Assembly (NCBI GenBank): GCA_022828595.1
Contig: JAKGHH010000007.1
Location: 63,228,727 to 63,292,726 of the forward strand
Reading direction: 5' to 3'
Length of the DNA: 64,000 nt
DNA from: Nelumbo lutea
Taxonomy: Eukaryota; Streptophyta; Magnoliopsida; Proteales; Nelumbonaceae
In this document: positions 1-11,810 of the stretch, piece after piece
Position numbering within the stretch: position 1 is the stretch's first letter
How the letters are laid out: each line of letters opens with the position of its first letter
Program-made: the position numbers and the translations under genes
Notes under the pieces: generated by a model
Told to the model about the DNA's origin: nothing
The model's input: only the letters and a program-made list of their open reading frames with translations
Databases searched by the model: none

Positions 1-3000
1 CCCACTCTTGAGGTCGTGGTGGGGTCCGAGCTAAGGGCATTGACTTCAACCAAAGAGAATTTGCTACCTTTGTTGGTAGGCGTCGCTGGATTTCTTGATG
101 AGGGTTTCGGCCTCGCCTAAGGAAAATACCTCGTCTTTGGTGGGGAGCACAGAGAATCTTCCTTTACCAAGGGCCTCGGTCTCGGCTTGTGGGAGATGAA
201 CTTGGTGTGCCTATGGTGGCATCGACTTGATCTTTGCTCCTCTCCCTGAGGGGCGCCATGGAGGTTCTAGTTCCCTGGAGGCCTCGACACCCGTGTCGGG
301 CTTGGGCGAGAGAGCTCTTGTCCCCTATCCTGTTGTTTACCGGCACCAAGGTGAGTCTTCGTGAGGCGTCGGCCTTGGCTGTGGGACACCGAGGGTGTCA
401 TAGAGGGTTAGGAGGCTATGAGGTCTATGACTTATCAAACGCCGGATGGATTCCGCTGATTGATGAACCATACCTGTGAGGAGACGAGTTCCGGTGATGG
501 GCGTGGACTGTATGTGCCATGGGTTCTCGCGTAGGCAAGTCAAAACTGTGCCCATGACGGTCCTGGGGTGGGGACGTGCCCGATATGGATTGTGGTGTCA
601 CGCCCATAGGAGGTACGGAGCAAGGCAAGTCGGGTTGCACGTTCTCCGGTTCGGAGTACTGGGTGAACCGGCCGACGTGGCGAGGTGACCAGTCAGCTCA
701 CCCAGCGTCATTTCGTCTTCCCAAGGGTGCGACGCGTATCGGTCGCTGGATAGGACTACGAGGGTGGTCGCTGCGTAGTCGTTGGATTGGAGGCGATTTG
801 GGCTGGTCCATTTTCCTTTAAATAGGGGGCCTTAGTTGCGTTTTCCCCACTATTACCCTTGCCTTAGTGCTTTTGATCCAAGGCTCTACCTGGAAGTGGT
901 TACCATAGATACATTCGTGAATCTTCAGAGGACATACTCACCCTCCTTTTGGTGGAGGCATCGGAGGCAGGGCAAGGTAAAAGATCTTCGGTATAGCTTC
1001 CCTTCGAACAAAGTGTAGTGGGCGGCCTACCGTCATATTCATCTGGCCTTGTTCCTGTCGTCGGGCAGTGCGGAAGAGGGTTGCACCATGGAGACAATGA
1101 TGGGATCCATCCAGGATGACTCAGCCTGCACTAGGAGTATTTGGACTTCTTCAATGGTGGGACAAGCTAACCCTCTACATGGACAGTGCGGCAGAGGGTT
1201 GCGCCAAAGGTGCTTGCAATTGATAGGGCCTTAGCTCTCATGTTCTTAGATCGTGGAAACCGTTGTAGGGAGAGGTGCTAGAAGTGGCGGGCGAGTTTGC
1301 GCACTTTGGCAAGGTACTTGGTCATACTCTGCTGCCTGGCCTCGTACTCACCGTGACTTGATTCACTACCAGTTGAGAGTCGTTGAAGACTTCAATGTGT
1401 TGGAAGCCGAGGTCTTTTGCGAGTTTGCAATCCAACAAGGAGGGCTTCATACTCAACTTAATTGTTGGAGGCTGAGAAGTGAACCTCAACGAATACTCTA
1501 CTTCGGTGTTATCCAGGGTGAGGGGTATGAGGCCAACTCCACTTCCCTTAGAGTAGGATGATCCATCACATATAGCTTCCAGGTGGGCCAAGTTCCTTCG
1601 GCTGGCTAACGACTTTCTTCTTGTTCTTCTTTAGGGGATCAACAGAAGGATCAGCTGAAGGTGTATGTTGTCACAAAATTGTCCAAGGCTTATGCTTTGA
1701 TTGTCGCCTCGGCTGGTACTGTAGGTCGAACTCAGATAGCTTGATGGCCACTTGATATGTCATCCGAGGCATATAGCTTGGCAAGGACGACTTTAAGAGG
1801 TTGTTCGTCAGGACTGTGATGGTGTGGTAAATACGACCTGAGCTTCAGGGCGGACACCAACGAGGGCGAATGCTAGTTTTTCTACCTCGGGGTACCGTGT
1901 CTAGGCGTCGGAGAGGACCTTGCTGACGTTGTAAAGCGGTGTCTGCACTCCATCTTCTTCTAATCAGTACCGAGTTGATGTACTCATCCCTAACCAGAGA
2001 TATAGGTACAACACGTCTCCTGGGAGTGGCCGAGTGAGGAGAGGCAGCGAGGCGATGTAAGACTTGAGTTCTTCTAAGGCGTGCTGGCAATTTTCCATCC
2101 GTTAAAAGCCCTTCAATTTCTTGATGGCCTGGAAAAAAGGTAAGCAGCGGTCAGCCGACTTCGACATGAAGTGGCTGAGGGCAGCCACTCGGCTGGTGAG
2201 TCTCTAAGTTCCTTGACCAAACGAGGTGGTGCCATGTCCAAGATAGCTCGAATCTTCTCCGGGTCGGCCCCTATACCTCGTTGTTGTAAACAACGAAGCC
2301 CAGGAATTTATCCAGAATTGTAGACAATCGAAAGGCACACTTACTGGGGTTGAGCTTCATGTTGCTTATCTCCGCAAGGTGTCAAAAGCCTTTCGGCTAG
2401 TGTCCGAGGTATTGCTTGGTCGGCTCTGCAGGCTCTTCAAAACCATGGTCATCTACATAGACTTCGACATTTCTTCCCCTTTGGTTGCTTGAAAAACTTG
2501 TTTGATCGAGGCGGCTGGTAGGTGGCTCCCAGCATTCTGAGTACGTATTCTTTGATGTGCGAAGGGCACATGACCTTGTAGCAGTATGTGACTGTTTGCT
2601 TGGTGTATGTTTTTATAATGTCTTACTCTTCGTTCTCTTAGGGTGGCATTATTGATCTAGTTGTATCCGAAAAAAAAAAAAAGAATAAGGCAATCCATGC
2701 ACACTATGTAGCTGCATAAGCCCTGCGGATGGGTGTCAGTCGACGAGGGTGGTCTATCCTCGGCAAGGGAACAACTATCTTTGGCTCAGGCTCGGTTGAC
2801 AAGGTTCTGTTGAAATCAATACAGCCCACCACTTGCGCCATTAGCTTTCTTCCAACCATAAACCACATTGGACAACCTTTTAGGGGTAATATTGTACCTC
2901 TTTGGAGTAGTTTGACAACTGTCATTTCCCTATGGCCTACCATCACTCCGGTGCAACAGTTCCACTTTTTTTGCCGAATAGGCCTAGAGCTTGGATCCAC

Positions 3001-3203
3001 GCTCAGCCTGTGAAGGAAATGACTGAAGGATCAATTCTTGGTATGTCCCAGCGGCAGGACCAAGCAAAAACGTCGGCATTAGTTTCTAGACGGAAACTTA
3101 CCAGTTTCAATAAGCGTTTCTAGGAGAAAGTCAGGACCCGAATATAGACTATTCTTTTGGGCTCGGCCTCGGCTAAAGATACCGAGACGAGGTCTTCATC
3201 TAA
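1..3203 (-). mobile_element. Ty3/gypsy (Tat-like) pol relic, copy A of the tRNA-Leu-bearing family
   Basis: Decayed retrotransposon internal region read right to left. Minus-strand fragments show the RT amino-terminal region (about 2700-3000), the RT palm and RNase H (about 1845-2650) and a second RNase H-like domain (1322-1591). It matches 17383-20461 (copy C) along its whole length. No integrase catalytic core or gag is visible. The window begins at the purine-rich tract (plus-strand cccactc) that sits next to an LTR in copy C, so the 3' LTR probably lies outside the window. Compared with copy C it carries many single-base insertions and deletions, so no frame stays open for long. The lineage call rests on similarity to the better-preserved Tat elements nearby. 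It is inactive. Confidence 0.8.
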
Positions 3204-3311
3204 GGGCCTCAATTTGGAGGGAATACAAAATACAAATATCGTAATGATACAAATACATAACAAAATAACAAGATTTTGCGCTCTACTATTTATGTTTGTA
3301 CTCCTTCGAAA
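3204..3311. mobile_element. Short TIR MITE (GGCTCAGTTTGG family), copy 1
   Basis: About 108 bp with degenerate terminal inverted repeats, GGCCTCAATTTGG on the left and tactccttcgaaaaacc on the right. Related copies lie at 13351, 14159, 14281, 14443, 14580 and 20462. It occupies the junction between the pol relic and the tRNA-bearing leader, exactly as in copy C, so it predates duplication of the family. Confidence 0.6.
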
Positions 3312-3382
3312 AACCACAACTTTATTTCTTTGTACCAGACAGCGGTGCAATGGGTCGACTAGGGAAGGCTGATGGTTGCTTT

Positions 3383-3813
3383 ATAAAGTGTGTCAAATGG
3401 ACAGGTTCTTGATTGGACCACACAATACACACAGCATAAACAATAATTTGGGACGGACTAGACGGATCAACAAGAATATATTGGATTGGACCAGTCTGGT
3501 CAAACTTATCTTATTAGATTGGGTTTGGACCTGGTCCGTCCGTAACAAATTTATATCTGGATTGGGTTGGATTAAGCTAATATGTAGTCCATTGATATAA
3601 GATAAAAATATAAGTGTCACTGGACCGTGTTTGGGTTGACAAACCAATCTAAATCAACATAAAATTGAAACAACGGTCCCAGACATTGAATTGGACTGCG
3701 TCCAAATTGGGCCAAAAACATTCTTTGGATTGGATTGAGAGCTGGTCCATTTATAATGGACTCACATTGGACTGGATCGGATTGGACCAAAACCAGTTCC
3801 ATTGACACCCCTA
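3383..3813. mobile_element. hAT-like non-autonomous element inside copy A leader
   Basis: The right end is TTGACACCCCTA. The left end is a damaged version of TAAGGGTGTCAA. The interior is full of ggattggacc / tccaatcc repeats. It is the orthologue of the element at 27729-28133 and is absent from copy B. There is no coding capacity. Confidence 0.65.
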
Positions 3814-3917
3814 GTTGTGCATATAGTTTGAAAAAAGAAAAAGGATAATTCAACACGTATAAATTCTCCTTAATCATCAAAAAAATATAAATGATATAAT
3901 TTTAATTATTTGTCTAA

Positions 3918-4004
3918 TGCTGGCTCAGGGAGTTCGAACCTCATGCGTACTTTAGTAGCAGAAGACTTAAGTCCTTTCCCCTTAAACCACTCGGGCAAAC
4001 CAGC
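3918..4004 (-). pseudogene. Degenerate tRNA-Leu(UAA) copy abutting the scaffold gap
   Basis: Minus-strand 87 bp, clearly homologous to the tRNA-Leu genes at 14913 and 28235. The acceptor ends (GCTGG...CCAGCA) and the GTTCGAAC T-loop survive. Extra bases disrupt the anticodon arm, the variable arm and the T stem. It ends one base before the N run. The damage could be real decay or uncorrected sequencing error at a contig edge. Confidence 0.7.
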
Positions 4005-4104
4005 NNNNNNNNNNNNNNNNNNNNNNNNNNNNNNNNNNNNNNNNNNNNNNNNNNNNNNNNNNNNNNNNNNNNNNNNNNNNNNNNNNNNNNNNNNNNNNNN
4101 NNNN
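4005..4104. other. Scaffold gap (100 N)
   Basis: Exactly 100 ambiguous bases, the usual placeholder for a gap of unknown size. The rest of the copy A leader and its LTR, and the 3' part of the element at 4105-5038, may be missing here. Confidence 0.99.
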
Positions 4105-4284
4105 GGGGTTGAAATCGGGAGGCATCGGGATGAACGTCTACAGAGCAAGGCTCAACCATATAATAGTTGCCATCAAACTGCAGGATTCTCTCTGTCGATA
4201 GTCTCAAGAAGAGTTCTGAACTAAGAAGGAGCTATTGTGCAAAATCCGGCACCCCCGTCTGATTAGCATGATTGGAGCCTGCAC

Positions 4285-4815
4285 CGAGCGGTGATGGCAG
4301 TGGTCCCCTCCCGATGACCAAGATTTCGTGGCGACCAGGATTTGTGGTGGTGATAGCAGCGGTCACCTCCCGATGACTAGGATTTCGTGGCGACCAGGAT
4401 TTGTGTCGGTGATAGCAGCGGTCCCCTCCTGGCGACCAAATTTTCACAACGATCAGAATCTACGGCGGTGATAGCAGTGGTCACCTCCCAACGACCAAGT
4501 TTTCGCAGCGATTAGAATCTACGGCGAGGATAGCAGCGGTCACCTCCGATGACCAAGATTTCACGGTAACCAGGATTTGTGGTGGTGATAGCAGCGGTCA
4601 CCTCCCGATGACCAGGATTTCGTGGCGACCAGGATTTGCGCCAGTGATAGCAGCGATTCCCTCCCGACGACCAAGTTTTCGCAACGATCAGAGTCTGCAG
4701 CGGGGATAGCATCGGTCACCTCCGATGACCAAGATTTCGCAACAATAAAGATTTGCAGCGGTAATAGCAGCGTGTGGAGCCTCCTGCCGGCGTCCAAGAT
4801 TTCGCAGCGATCATA
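4285..4815. repeat. 59-bp minisatellite, nine units
   Basis: The core gatagcagcggtcacc recurs at about 4293, 4352, 4411, 4470, 4529, 4587, 4646, 4705 and 4763, spaced 58-59 bp. Each unit also contains ccgatgaccaagatttcg and a cgaccaggattt segment. Unit variants alternate, suggesting a two-unit higher-order pattern. It lies just downstream, in minus sense, of a retrotransposon PBS, in the position of the untranslated leader. Confidence 0.9.
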
Positions 4816-4841
4816 TTGTCGAGTTTATCATGGATCGGTAT

Positions 4842-5038
4842 GCTCTGATACCATGATAACTCGAGTATACTTAGAAACTCTTCCTTTGTTTTTTCTTATT
4901 ATTTCCTTTGTTGGGGTTGAGAAATATATATACAAACATCTCCTAATTCTACATAAATTCTGGTTCTACCTCTCCTAGTTACATACAACTTAGGATGAGA
5001 TTTATCCCTGAATTTAAGGGATATCCCTTAGTTTTACA
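4842..5038 (-). mobile_element. LTR with adjacent Met-type PBS, minus-strand copia or TRIM-like element
   Basis: On the minus strand the sequence reads ...GTTATCA followed directly by TGGTATCAGAGC, the PBS complementary to plant initiator Met tRNA and typical of copia and TRIM elements. The PBS is 4842-4853. The LTR begins on the plus strand at 4854 (TGATAAC) and ends with CA at about 4983 or 5038. An LTR of 130-185 bp would suit a TRIM. No second LTR is visible; it may be lost in the gap. Confidence 0.6.
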
Positions 5039-5282
5039 GCTCATGCCAATAAACACCGCTGCCGCCAATGCGATCTCCGATGATTCACCTAGGAAGATCA
5101 ATAGTGGCTTCGACAAGATGTACATCACTGCCAATGGAATCCCAATTGATCAACAAAGAACTTACAAAATTCCCCCTTTTTATATTGCTCATTGCCAACC
5201 CTTTTCACTTCCTCTAGATCTGAACTCGCCATGACCCATTTCGCCATCATTAATTCTCTCTCTCACCATCCCCTTCACTCTC

Positions 5283-5324
<42 letters not shown>

Positions 5325-5736
5325 CGTTCCTTTGTTCTCTCTAGCCCCTATTTCATCACCGCTTTGCAACAATGGATAACCACTCCAGTAGTGGTCCAGT
5401 GACATGTAATGGCCTCCCTAGGTTCATTATGCTAATAGTGGTCAGATGTGTGGTTCAGATCAGTGGGTCAAAGGCTTAGTATCAGTCTTATGGTGGTAGG
5501 TTCAGATGTGTGGTACTCTTGTCTGTGATGTATTTGCGAGGTGCTGAAAGTGACAATTGTGGGGGTTAACATTGCTGAAACCAGCGACAGTGTATGTTTC
5601 AGCAATGGTCAATCGTATGGTGGTGAGTGATTAACTTGAGGAGTGAAGTACAGTGTTGTTGGAGTGCAGTGTAGTGATTACTAGGTAAGGCAGATTGAAA
5701 CAGAAAAAAAGAGTTTTTTTTTTTTTTTTTACAGCC
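5039..5736. other. Non-coding stretch with (CT)n microsatellite
   Basis: Contains a CT microsatellite at about 5275-5319 and a T-run at 5714-5730. The part after about 5380 may be the untranslated leader of the copia element that follows. No recognisable 5' LTR matching 9959-10262 is present. A short open frame at 4995-5234 has no recognisable domain. Confidence 0.5.
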
Positions 5737-6525
5737 ATGGGAAATAATGAGCATAAGTCGGTTATGATCCCTCAAGACTACTTGAGTGTACAAATGACTT
5801 CAATTAAATTGAATGGAGAAAATTATGTACCATGTGCCAAATCTGTTGAAGTTTTTCTCAAAGCCAAAAAGAAAGCAAAGCATATAAGAGAAGAAAAACC
5901 CTTAGTTGATTCCTAGGAGTATGGTGATTGGGAGTAAGAAGATGCACAGATTATGACTTTGCTATGGAACAATATGGAACCTAAGATTAGTGTAAACTTC
6001 TTGTTCTTAGACACAACCAAGGAAATTTGGGATCATGCAAGGAAGCTTTATTCAGGGCAGGATAACACTACCAGAGTATATCAGTTCTATCAAAAGTATT
6101 TTAGTCAGCAACAGGGTAACCTAAGTCTTGAAGAGTATTATGCTAGTCTGAGAAATTTGATGAATGAGTTGAGTGTGTATCACCCCCTTACATCTGATGT
6201 TAAAATTCAGCAACAACAGAGAGAGCAACTTGATGTAACTAGATTTCTGGTGGGACTGAAGTTTGAATATGAACTGGTGAGGGCTCAGATACTAGGTGGG
6301 TCTGCCCTACCCTCTCTCAAGGAGGTGTTTACCCGTCTCTGGAGGATTTTTGTTGGCCCTCCAGAGAACTCTATGATATCTGATAGGACTGAAGTTTGAA
6401 TATGAATCGGTGAGGGCTCAGATACTAGGTGGGTTTGCCCTACCTTCTCTCAAGGAGGTGTTTACCCGTCTCTGGAGGATTTTTGTTGGCCCTTCAGAGA
6501 ACCCCTTGATATCTGATAGGACTGC
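5737..6525 (+). pseudogene. Copia gag (broken)
   Basis: Reading starts at the ATG at 5737 (MGNNEHKSV...). It shows the plant copia gag signature of an N-terminal LNGENY motif followed by the helical region with the SLEEYYASLRNLMNEL segment around 6127-6170. An in-frame TAG interrupts at about 5915. A 133-bp tandem duplication at 6254-6519 shifts the frame. The protein would form the nucleocapsid of the element; this copy cannot. Confidence 0.75.
6254..6519. repeat. 133-bp tandem duplication inside copia gag
   Basis: Units 6254-6386 and 6387-6519 both start gactgaagtttgaatatgaa and are nearly identical. Because 133 is not a multiple of 3, the second unit is out of frame. The duplication is young relative to the general decay of the element. 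Confidence 0.9.
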
Positions 6526-7512
6526 CCTTGCGATGGCTAGAGGGGGTGGTCGTGGTAGTAGAGGAGTAGCTCATCAGGGCCAGCCAGGTTGTGGTGGTAG
6601 AGGTTGACACGTGTACAGTTGTGGTGGTGGGCGTGTTGGAGGTCGAGATTCCGGGGGAGCTCGTGGTAGAGTTTGTAATCATGGTCCGAATACACATTGT
6701 GGTATGGATGGGCACGCTGTTAATTTTTGCTATGATCTACATGGCTCGCCATCATCTTGGGCTAATCATGTAGTGGCAAGTGGTGATATGGAACAAGGGA
6801 GTCAACGGACCGGTTAGACTCCTTCTTCTATAGATGCCTTCGGACAAGAGATGAATAGTATTTCATGTACTGAATATGAGCGGTTGATCCATGCTACTTC
6901 TCAGTCGAGTACAGCTATACTTGCCCACTCAGGTATGTTTTGTCTGGCATCCAAACTCTCCCATTGGATCATTGACTCTAGAGCTTCCAGTCACATGATT
7001 GGGACTCCAGGTGTGTTCTCTTCACTTTCTTCATCCTCTACAACCCACACTATCACCCTTGCTAAACGTTCCACTTCTTCCATAAGTGGTATTGGTGATG
7101 TTAAAACTAGTTCATTATTTTTGTCTTCAGTTCTGTATGTACCCAAATTTCCTTTTAATTTTATGTATGTTAGTAAATTGACCAAGTCTCTTAATTGCTC
7201 TATCACCTTTTCCCTTCATCTTGTGTATTTTAGGATCTCAAGACGGGGATGAAGATTGGTGGAGGGCATGAAGCTGGTGGATTGTATTACCTTGATGGTG
7301 GTGGTGGTGGTTCTTCAACAACTCTTCAGTAATCTCTCACCCCTCTCCAATGGCATTGCAAACTTGGGCACTCGTCTCTTAAAGCACTTAAGCAACTTCT
7401 CCTAGCATTGAGTCGTCTTTTTACTTTGGATTGTGAGTCGTGTTAGTATGAGAAACATCATCGGGTTTGCTTCAGTCCTAGAGTCGATTATCGTATATCA
7501 AGTCCTTTTTCT

Positions 7513-8085
7513 TTGGTTCATTTAGACATTTGGGGTCCAAATAAAATAGTGTCACACAATGGATACAAGTATTTTGTTATTTTCGTTGATAATTATTCAA
7601 GGATGACATGGCTTTATCTTATGAAAGAACGAAGTGAATTATTTTCTATTTTCCCAAAGTTTCATGCTGAAATCTGCACTCAATTTGATATTCATATTAA
7701 GATCCTACATTCCAATAATGGCCGAGAATATTTTTATACACCCTTTCAACAATATTTAGAACAACATGTTTTTATTCATCAAGGGGTAGCTGAACAGAAA
7801 AATCGCCATCTCTTAGAAACCGCTCGATCCCTGTTCCACCATATGAATGTACCCAAATGTTTTTGGAGTGATGTTGTGCTTAATCTTGCTTTCTTATTAA
7901 CAGAAAGCCTATGTCCATCCTTGATGGTTAGCCTCCCTTCTCTATTTTGTTTCCTACGTTATCTCATTTTCCTCTTACTCCTCGGGTTTTTGGGTGTGTG
8001 CTTTGTTCATAATCTTGCTCCTGGATCGGAAAAATTAGATGCACGATCTACGAAGTGTGTCTTTATTGGATATTCTAGGGCCTAG
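7513..8085 (+). pseudogene. Copia integrase (broken)
   Basis: This is the integrase core downstream of protease. HLDIWGP with the first catalytic Asp, then FVDNYSRMTWLYLMKERSE, then LHSNNGREY, where copia integrases have DNG (the second Asp is Asn here), then the GVAEQKNRHLLETARSL motif with the catalytic Glu. The protease upstream (around 6963) reads DSRASSHM instead of DSGASSHM. Both catalytic changes mark a dead copy. Confidence 0.8.
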
Positions 8086-8353
8086 AAAAGGTATAAGTGT
8101 TACAATCTCCGTTCTCGATGTTATTTTGTGTCTTGACGTTACCTTCTTTTTTGAGTCGGTTCCATTCTTTTGTGGGTCAGATGTCTCTTCCCCTTCTTTC
8201 CTTTCGCTTCTAGTTCCTATTGCAGACATCATTCCTCTTATTCCAACTGAGCCTAAGTCTTTACCTCTGGTGCCACTTCCTCCTACATGGCCACCTATCC
8301 ATCAAGTGTATATGCATTGACATGCACCGGCCCCTCTAGCTTCTTCACCGTCA

Positions 8354-9880
8354 ATGGATCCAGAAGTGACTTCCGTAACACTATCACCCTCTGTTTCTGA
8401 CCTTAACCTTTCCATTGCCCTGCGGAAAGGTAAACGTGGTTGTACCCTTCATCCTATCTCCAATTATGTTTTTGTTTCTCACCTATCTCCTTTCCATCGA
8501 CAATTTGTTTCATTGTTATCTTCTGTTCCTATTCCTAAGAATGTCCAGGAAGCCCTTATCTCTCTAAGGTGGCATCAGGCGATGGAAGAAGAACTCTCTG
8601 CTCTAGTTCATAATCATACGTGGGATCTCATCACTCTTCCCCCGGGTAAGCATATTGTAGGCTGTAAGTGGGTATATATGGTCAAGTATTTGCCTGATGG
8701 CAATGTTGAGAGATTGAAATCTCAATTGGTTGCCAAGGGTTATTCACAGTTATATGGTATTAACTACATAGAGATCTTCTCTCCTATTGCCAAGATTGAC
8801 CCTTGTTTCAGCTTGATATTAATAATGCTTTTTTGCATGGTGATCTTTTTGAAGAGGTGTATATGGAGAAACCACCTGGGTTTGTTGCTCAAGATGAGGA
8901 TGGTACGGTGTGTAGGCTCAAGAAAGTTATTTATAGACTGAAACAATCCCCTCATTCTTGGTTTGGCAAATTCAATGAAGTCGTAAAGAAGTTTGGCATG
9001 AAACAGTGTGAGGTTAACCATTCAATATTCAACTATGACTCTGATGTGGGGAAGATTTTGTTAGTGGTTTATGTTTATGGTATTGTTATTATTGGCAATG
9101 ACATGCTTGGGATTGACAGGTTGAAAACATTTCTACATGATCATTTTCAAACAAAAGACCTTGGCAAATTGAAACATTTCTTAGGGATAGAAGTGGCAAG
9201 GTCCAAGTATGGTATTAATTTGTGCAAGAGGAAACATGTCAATTTGAGCAGTGATACATGTGAGGAGTTTGAAGATCTAGGAAAGTACAAAAGGTTGGTG
9301 GACAAGCTAAACTATCTAACTATTACTCAGCCAGATATCTTATTTGCAGTGAGTGTGGTGAGTCAATTTATGAAGAATCTTTAGGTTCCACATTGGGGCG
9401 CGGTCCAAAGGATTGTAAGGTATATGAAGGGAGCTCCTGGTCGTGGCTTGCTATATAAGAGTGGTGGAAATATTGACATAGAGGGATATATAGATGTTGA
9501 TTGGGCTGGATCTATATCTGATAGAAGGTCTACTACATGTTATTATACTTTCCTTGGGGGTAACTCGGTGACATGGAAGAGCAAGAAGTAGATCGTGGTG
9601 GCAAGAAGTAGTGTAGAAGCTGAGACATGGCACATACAACTTGTGAACTAGTGTGGCTAAGAAATCTCCTACAAGAGATGGGGTGCTTGGTTACCGCTTT
9701 GATGAAGCTATATTGTAACAACCAAGTTGTAGTTCACATCTCCTCTAACCCAGTTTTTCATGAAAGAACAAAACACATAGAGGTTGATTCTCACTTTGTG
9801 AGAGAAAAAGGTTCTTAGTGGAATGATAATTACAGCATATATTAATACAGGGAGTCAATGGGCAGATTTGTTCACCAAAG
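8354..9880 (+). pseudogene. Copia reverse transcriptase / RNase H (broken)
   Basis: The RT amino-terminal part (HQAMEEELSALVHNHTW, VGCKWVY, LVAKGYSQ) is at about 8570-8760. A frameshift leads into FQLDINNAFLHGDL (8803) and RLKKVIYRLKQSPHSW. The YVDD catalytic box has become YVYG at about 9072. RNase H follows with DWAGSISDRRST, then the SVEAE motif and NQVVVHI...HIEVDSHFVREK up to about 9815. Several frameshifts and stops mean no active product. Confidence 0.85.
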
Positions 9881-9958
9881 GGTTGAGTCGGGCACAAGTG
9901 GATTACATATGTAACAACCTATGACTATATGATATATACTCTCCAGCTTGAGGGGGGG

Positions 9959-10262
9959 TGTTAGTGTCAACTAAAATAAGTGTAGAATAGTCATTTGAGT
10001 TTTATTAATATGGTGATGTGTCTTTTAGTTAAGTGCTGATGTGTCCCAACTTAAATAGGGGCATAATTGAGATTTGATACTTATCTTAGTAAACTATATA
10101 TCTTGGCTGACCTAAGAGAGAATGAGAACAATTCTCTTCTCTTGGTTCGAACATGTTTCTTCTCCTTTGTTTTCTCCTTCTCTTCTTCTCTCCCTCTCTC
10201 TCTTCTTCTCTTTTACAACAAGAACAGATCTGAAACTGAAGAATATAAATTGTGATAGAACA
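9959..10262 (+). mobile_element. 3' LTR of the copia element
   Basis: It starts TGTTAGTG immediately after the polypurine tract and ends agAACA, so the termini are short inverted repeats TGTT...AACA. It carries a pyrimidine-rich block typical of copia R/U5. The length is about 304 bp. Confidence 0.65.
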
Positions 10263-10409
10263 GTTTGCCAATTTCATGAATAGTAGAGGTAGTTTAAGAT
10301 ATTTACCCATGTGAAAGTAATTATTCTTGAAATTTAGGCCATTTTGGATTACATGTGAAAGTAATGAAAATATCAGGGGCCCCGCCCATCTACAAATTGT
10401 CATTGCATC

Positions 10410-11335
10410 TTAATATTGTTGTATCATATATTGTGGCCCTCCTGTAAAAGATGATGGCAGTATAAATCTTCTCAAATTGTTGGAACAACTTTCTCCCCTC
10501 AAAAGTGTCAATCCTTCCATTTCTCTGTGTTGTAATCTTAATGAAACAAATGTTCTCATTGAAACCCTAGACCCACTTGTAGATAATATGCTTGAGTTCC
10601 ATCCATCAGTACCATGTGGAAACAATAGAGGGTATTGTAATGGCATATATGATGTATGTATCTCATTAATTCTCTATAAAATACCTTCATTTGTTTGGAC
10701 AATGATATCTTGATTTCCAACATTTCCATTTCCATCACTGACTATTAGTGCCGCTATTTCATTTGCTGTGGGCATTATATATTGTCTTTCCTACCTTGAT
10801 TCTATGATTTTTATAGCAAATTATGAACTTCCTCTTAAAAAAGCATATCTCTATCTCTACGAAAAACTTGCACATATGGATTAATGAGATCAAGCATACT
10901 CTGTAAACTTTGAACAATTAATGGATCAACATGTGATGCACTACCATTGCTATTGATTGCATGCATTTTATTTTGGACTTCATATTCTATATCAAGAATA
11001 TACAATTGAGCAAACTTAGGTCTTCTACTAGGTTGTGGAAGTAATGATCCTATTTTGTGAAAATTTTCTCCATTAATCATGAAACAATACAAACCCCTTC
11101 CATCTAAAACACTATGATCAATTCTTCCTCCCAGTGATGTAAATGACAACATAGAATTATAGTTTCATATCTGATCCCTAAATTTGTTGTCATTAAAAAG
11201 TATCTCTAAATATCTTGGGGTATTTGGTAGCAATGGTAATTTCACTTGTCCATCTTGACAGCAAAGTGTAAACTTGGGATTTTTTTCTCAAAAACTTAAT
11301 AAGTTTCTCCTCCATCCACATAAGTGCAAAACAAT
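10410..11335 (-). pseudogene. Helitron Rep/helicase N-terminal relic
   Basis: The minus strand encodes diagnostic pieces of the Helitron_like_N domain. In order they are a CCQDGQVKLP segment (about 11270-11220), NYNSMLSFTSLGG then GLYCFMINGENFHKIGSLLP and RRPKFAQLYILD (11152-10970), LDLINPYVQVFRRDRD (about 10900), and finally YPLLFPHGTDGW (about 10630-10600). Frameshifts and at least one in-frame stop (after KFRDQ) break it. No rolling-circle HUH motif or helicase was found, and Helitron termini were not identified. It is a truncated copy. Confidence 0.75.
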
Positions 11336-11601
11336 GTCTACATCTTACAGTTCTCTTTCCAAAATTCCATCATTTCGTGAATTTCCTTTGGGATTGACAT
11401 AAAAAAATCAATTGTTCTGAAGTATAATGAAGACATGTTACTTGAAGTGAACGATTTGCAATGACACTACTCTCATATATCGAGCAATTTTCTATTTCAT
11501 AGATATGTCAAGCTTTTTCTTAACTATAATCATCTTAAGCTTTCTAACCCTTTGAGAGAGCTTATAGCAAATAACTTTTCCATATGCCATTGTTCTGGTT
11601 T

Positions 11602-11810
11602 CCTATAGGCATTAAGAATATAGATTCCTATGAGTTAACGAGACAATGCAATTATGATAATAATTATGATACTGTTATGGTTTCAAGTAGGTATTAAGTA
11701 TATAGATTCCTATGAGCTAACAAGGCAATCCAATTAGGACAATAATAATGACATTGTTATGGTTTTCTGTAGGCATAAAGCTAATGAGCTAATCCAATAA
11801 GAATAATAGA
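11602..11810. repeat. 82-bp tandem repeat, about 2.5 units
   Basis: Units start near 11602, 11684 and 11766. Each contains gtaggtattaagtatatag..cctatgagctaac and ends with attgttatggttt; the third is truncated. Confidence 0.75.

Larger units (their letters stand above)
5737..10262 (+). mobile_element. Ty1/copia retrotransposon, decayed, 3' LTR present, 5' LTR not found
   Basis: Domains run in copia order on the plus strand: gag (5737-6525), zinc-knuckle-like region (about 6670-6760), protease (about 6960-7010), integrase (7513-8085), RT (8520-9380), RNase H (9384-9880), a polypurine tract (agcttgaggggggg) and a 3' LTR from 9959. The gag start is the ATG after a long T-run. The 5' boundary is uncertain because no LTR is seen there. 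Confidence 0.85.

Noticed and set aside
4285..4815. CRISPR-like regularly spaced repeats
   Set aside because: Whole 59-bp units repeat without unique spacers, and the genome is a plant's; it is a minisatellite.
4995..5234. 79-codon open frame as a small gene
   Set aside because: No recognisable domain, overlaps the end of an LTR, no homologue in the window.
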